Of a DNA stretch of 30,657 nt, positions 28,659-30,657 are shown in pieces; positions within the stretch are counted from its first letter, which is position 1; every line of letters starts with the position of its first letter. This stretch comes from a virus. The stretch lies in the IMG/VR virus record IMGVR_UViG_3300027788_000046, positions 1 through 30,657 of that record; one strand, written 5' to 3'. The notes beneath the pieces are model-generated. The model did not search any database and was not told where the DNA came from. It saw nothing but the letters and a program-made list of their open reading frames with translations. Position numbers and translations under genes: made by a program.

Positions 28659-29501
28659 ATGACAGAAGAAACGAAAATGCATATGCAGCTCTTAGAAGAG
28701 GAATGCATAATTAACACAAATGAAACAGTAGAATACCCACCTGTAGCTATAACAATGGGAGAAACAACTATACAGACTTTAAAAGGCACAAAGACCCTAC
28801 CAATACCAATAGGAACATATGGCAATTTTAGTTTTGTACAAGCCCCTCCTAAGACGATGAAAACATTTTTTATTAGTTTGTTAGCTTCTGTTTATTTGGG
28901 TGGCTCTAACAAGTTCGGAGGTAGCTTAAAAGGGCATAGGGATGGTAAATGTTTAATTCATTTTGATACTGAACAAGGTAAGTTCCACGCTCAAAGAGTA
29001 TTCCGTAGAGTAGTAGACATGAACCAAGAACAAGACTTGGGGTGTTATCATACCTTTGGATTAAGAACTGTAGGGTTTAAACATAGGGTTGAATTTATAG
29101 AATACTATTTAAAAGAAAAAATAGAAAAAGGTAAAGTTGGCTTGGTAGTTATTGATGGAATAGCTGATTTAGTATCAGACGTTAATTCACTTGAGCAAAG
29201 TAACGAGGTTGCTCAAAAACTAATGGAATGGAGTCAAAGGTTTAATTGCCATATAATTACAGTAATACACAGTAATTTTGGAACAGATAAACCAACTGGT
29301 CATCTTGGAAGTTTATTAGAAAAAAAGACAGAAACACAAATACAATTAGAAACAAACACAGTAAACAAGGATTGGATAACTGTTAAATGCAAAAGAAGTA
29401 GAGGTTACGCTTTTGAAACATTTAGCTTTAAAGTTAATGACGTAGGTCTTCCTGAAATAGTTGGAGATTTATATAATCCCTTAAAAGGTGTAAGTTTTTA
29501 G
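28659..29501 (+). CDS. RecA-fold ATPase with variant Walker A
   Basis: A 280-residue ATPase of the RecA/RepA-like (AAA_25) type. The P-loop position reads QAPPKTMKTF (residues 61-70), in which the Gly before the Lys is replaced by Met; such K-rich variants occur in related Bacteroidota proteins. Walker B is GLVVIDGIAD (161-170). Other blocks are FDTEQGKFHAQRV (102-114) and TVIHSNFGTD plus TGHLGSLLEKKTETQ (201-227), like DnaB/RepA helicases and Sak4-type ATPases. It may be a helicase loader, replicative helicase or recombination mediator. The start at 28659 lies directly after a terminator; Met7 or Met9 are possible later starts. Confidence 0.75.
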   Translation: MTEETKMHMQLLEEECIINTNETVEYPPVAITMGETTIQTLKGTKTLPIPIGTYGNFSFVQAPPKTMKTFFISLLASVYLGGSNKFGGSLKGHRDGKCLIHFDTEQGKFHAQRVFRRVVDMNQEQDLGCYHTFGLRTVGFKHRVEFIEYYLKEKIEKGKVGLVVIDGIADLVSDVNSLEQSNEVAQKLMEWSQRFNCHIITVIHSNFGTDKPTGHLGSLLEKKTETQIQLETNTVNKDWITVKCKRSRGYAFETFSFKVNDVGLPEIVGDLYNPLKGVSF

Positions 29502-29502
29502 T

Positions 29503-30075
29503 ATGACAGAATTTTTAGAAGCATTAGGTAAAAATCACAAAGAATGGGTACAAATAGCGAAAAATTTAGGAGCAAAAGATTACGCTGAAGATATTGTACA
29601 AGAAAGTTATTTAAAAATAATTAAATATGCAGATAATAAAAATGTATATAGTAATGGCAAGTATTCGAAAGCCTATATGTATTTTACTATTAGGTCAGTG
29701 TTTTTAAATTATATAAAATTAAAAAACAAAGTACACAAAATACAAATAGAAGAGTTTTATAAAGATGAAGAATTTATTGAAATTCAAGCAAAATATATAG
29801 AAAGGTTTACATCAAGCAATGATTTAAACAAAGAAGATGCTTTTTGGCGTTTATGTGAAAAAATGGATAACGAGTTAAACACTTGGCATTGGTACGATAA
29901 AAGTATATATGAGTTATATCGTGATACTGATTTAAGTATAAGGGGAATGGCTACAGAAACCAAAATAAGTTCTGTAAATATATTCCATACATTAAAAAAA
30001 GGTAAAAATATAATGAGGGATAAATTCAAAGAAGACTACGAAGATTTTAATAACGAAGATTATAATTTAATATGA
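29503..30075 (+). CDS. Sigma-70-like transcription factor
   Basis: A 190-residue protein. Residues about 24-45 (GAKDYAEDIVQESYLKII) fit region 2 of ECF-type sigma factors, where A-E-D-x-V-Q-E is characteristic. YMYFTIRSVFLNYIKLKN (58-75) matches the following helix. The C-terminal part (about 140-185, DLSIRGMATETKISSVNIFH and TLKKGKN) fits a region 4 helix-turn-helix, with a shortened, acidic end. It could direct host RNA polymerase to phage promoters, perhaps the TTGTTTAATAAAAAAG boxes. It starts one base after the ATPase stop and its end overlaps the next gene by four bases. Confidence 0.75.
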   Translation: MTEFLEALGKNHKEWVQIAKNLGAKDYAEDIVQESYLKIIKYADNKNVYSNGKYSKAYMYFTIRSVFLNYIKLKNKVHKIQIEEFYKDEEFIEIQAKYIERFTSSNDLNKEDAFWRLCEKMDNELNTWHWYDKSIYELYRDTDLSIRGMATETKISSVNIFHTLKKGKNIMRDKFKEDYEDFNNEDYNLI

Positions 30076-30482
30076 AAGCACCAAAAGATAAACGCACCAA
30101 AGAGTATAAAGAATGGAAAGCAAATTACGAAAAAGAATCAACAGGTTTAGGCGATACTATTGCAAAAATCACAAAAGCCACTGGGATAGATAAAGCTGTT
30201 AAGTTTTTAGCTGGAGAAGATTGTGGCTGTGACGCTAGACAAACAGCTATGAATAAAGCATTTAGATATAAAAGACCCAAATGTTTTTTAGAAGATGAAT
30301 ACACTTATTTAACCGAATGGTTTAACAACCCACGCAGTAGAGTAAAGCCAAATGAACAAAAAGAATTATTAAAAATATACAACAGAGTTTTTAGTGATAA
30401 AAAAGTAATGACATCCTGTGGAAGTTGTATAAGAAATATTACTAATGATTTAAACGCTTTATATAAAACCTATGGAAATTAG
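30072..30482 (+). CDS. Cys-rich hypothetical protein, 136 aa
   Basis: A 136-residue protein with a basic N-terminus (KDKRTKEYKEWKANYEKES), then GLGDTIAKITKATGIDKAVK (residues 26-45), GEDCGCDARQ (48-57), RPKCFLEDEY (68-77) and TSCGSCIRN (114-122). The two C-x-C or C-x-x-C pairs suggest zinc binding. The pattern G-x-G-D-x-x-x-x-x-T-x-x-T-G-I and E-D-C-G-C is common in Bacteroidetes phages, with unknown role. The stop lies across the circular join, 11 bases inside the phosphoesterase gene. Its last ten codons and stop are repeated at 1-32. Confidence 0.72.
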   Translation: MKAPKDKRTKEYKEWKANYEKESTGLGDTIAKITKATGIDKAVKFLAGEDCGCDARQTAMNKAFRYKRPKCFLEDEYTYLTEWFNNPRSRVKPNEQKELLKIYNRVFSDKKVMTSCGSCIRNITNDLNALYKTYGN

Positions 30483-30657
30483 ACCACGATTAAACGGAAA
30501 CAAAAAAACAGCATACGAGAACATAACTAAAAAAGAAACTCGTGTATTAGCTATTGGAGATTTACATGAGCCATTTTGTTTAGATGGTTACCTTGAACAC
30601 TGTCAGGAAACTTATGCAAAATATAATTGTAATAGAGTTGTATTTATAGGAGACGTG
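30451..30657. repeat. Right copy of the terminal overlap
   Basis: Repeats bases 1-207 with two differences (30519 and 30531). The repeat ends at the window edge and so gives only a lower limit of the overlap if the molecule is terminally redundant. It shows that the Cys-rich gene and the phosphoesterase gene are adjacent in the closed genome. Confidence 0.93.
30472..30657 (+). CDS. Phosphoesterase gene, partial second copy (N-terminal 62 codons)
   Basis: The same gene as at 22-732, cut by the window end after 62 codons, just past the GDV motif. The two base differences are silent, so the protein is identical over this part. It is an effect of the circular overlap and not a second gene. Confidence 0.9.
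   Translation, partial: MEIRPRLNGNKKTAYENITKKETRVLAIGDLHEPFCLDGYLEHCQETYAKYNCNRVVFIGDV

Noticed and set aside
1-30657. Prophage or temperate lifestyle, CRISPR array
   Set aside because: No integrase, excisionase, repressor or attachment site was recognised, the genome closes on itself, and no regularly spaced repeats with spacers are present.

Overview
This window is a nearly complete, probably complete, genome of a tailed double-stranded DNA phage of the siphovirus type. The likely host is a member of the Bacteroidota, most plausibly a flavobacterium. Evidence for the host is the very AT-rich DNA, the absence of Shine-Dalgarno sequences, A-rich leaders directly before start codons, promoter-like sequences of the TTG-N19-TAnnTTTG type, and structural proteins that resemble those of Bacteroidetes phages. 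Bases 30451-30657 repeat bases 1-207 with only two differences, so the sequence closes into a circle of 30,450 bp. Both differences are silent changes in the phosphoesterase gene that crosses the junction. All genes lie on the + strand. I see no integrase, repressor, tRNA, CRISPR array, DNA polymerase or primase.

Layout. (1) 22-4119: metallophosphoesterase, T7 gp6-like 5'-3' exonuclease, and a compact three-gene cassette: a TET/JBP-type 2-oxoglutarate/Fe(II) dioxygenase, a PD-(D/E)XK-like nuclease and a TET/JBP-associated type glycosyltransferase. (2) 4186-6330: a DnaA domain IV-like DNA-binding protein and the small and large terminase subunits. (3) 6331-7299: a promoter with phased repeats, a structured non-coding element, and small genes ending in a strong terminator. 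(4) 7319-14276: tail genes, starting with a chaperone-like gene that has a T9 slippery run and a -1 frame extension, and ending with the tape measure. (5) 14318-20416: XkdF-like head protease, a Cys-rich small protein, scaffold-like protein, HK97-type major capsid protein, tail-tube candidate, portal with an extra C-terminal domain, and a connector. (6) 20409-24031: two related tail fibre or receptor-binding proteins. (7) 24082-25918: lysis genes (M15 peptidase, holin, small membrane proteins). (8) 26061-30482: NinG-like protein, many tiny genes, a probable annealing protein, SSB, a RecA-fold ATPase, a sigma-like factor and a Cys-rich protein, leading back to the phosphoesterase.

How the genes may work together. 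Recombination proteins (exonuclease, annealing protein, SSB, NinG-like, RecA-fold ATPase) and a DnaA-like protein suggest that the phage borrows the host polymerase and uses recombination-dependent replication. The dioxygenase and glycosyltransferase point to glycosylated bases in the phage DNA. No cytosine-5 methyltransferase is visible in the closed genome, so thymine (a base J-like route) is a real candidate substrate. GATC is strongly depleted (five copies by eye), which suggests past restriction pressure. Two kinds of gene leader are repeated: ACAAAACAAAATG before small accessory genes and TTGTTTAATAAAAAAG before morphogenesis genes. With the sigma-like factor, these suggest two expression classes.
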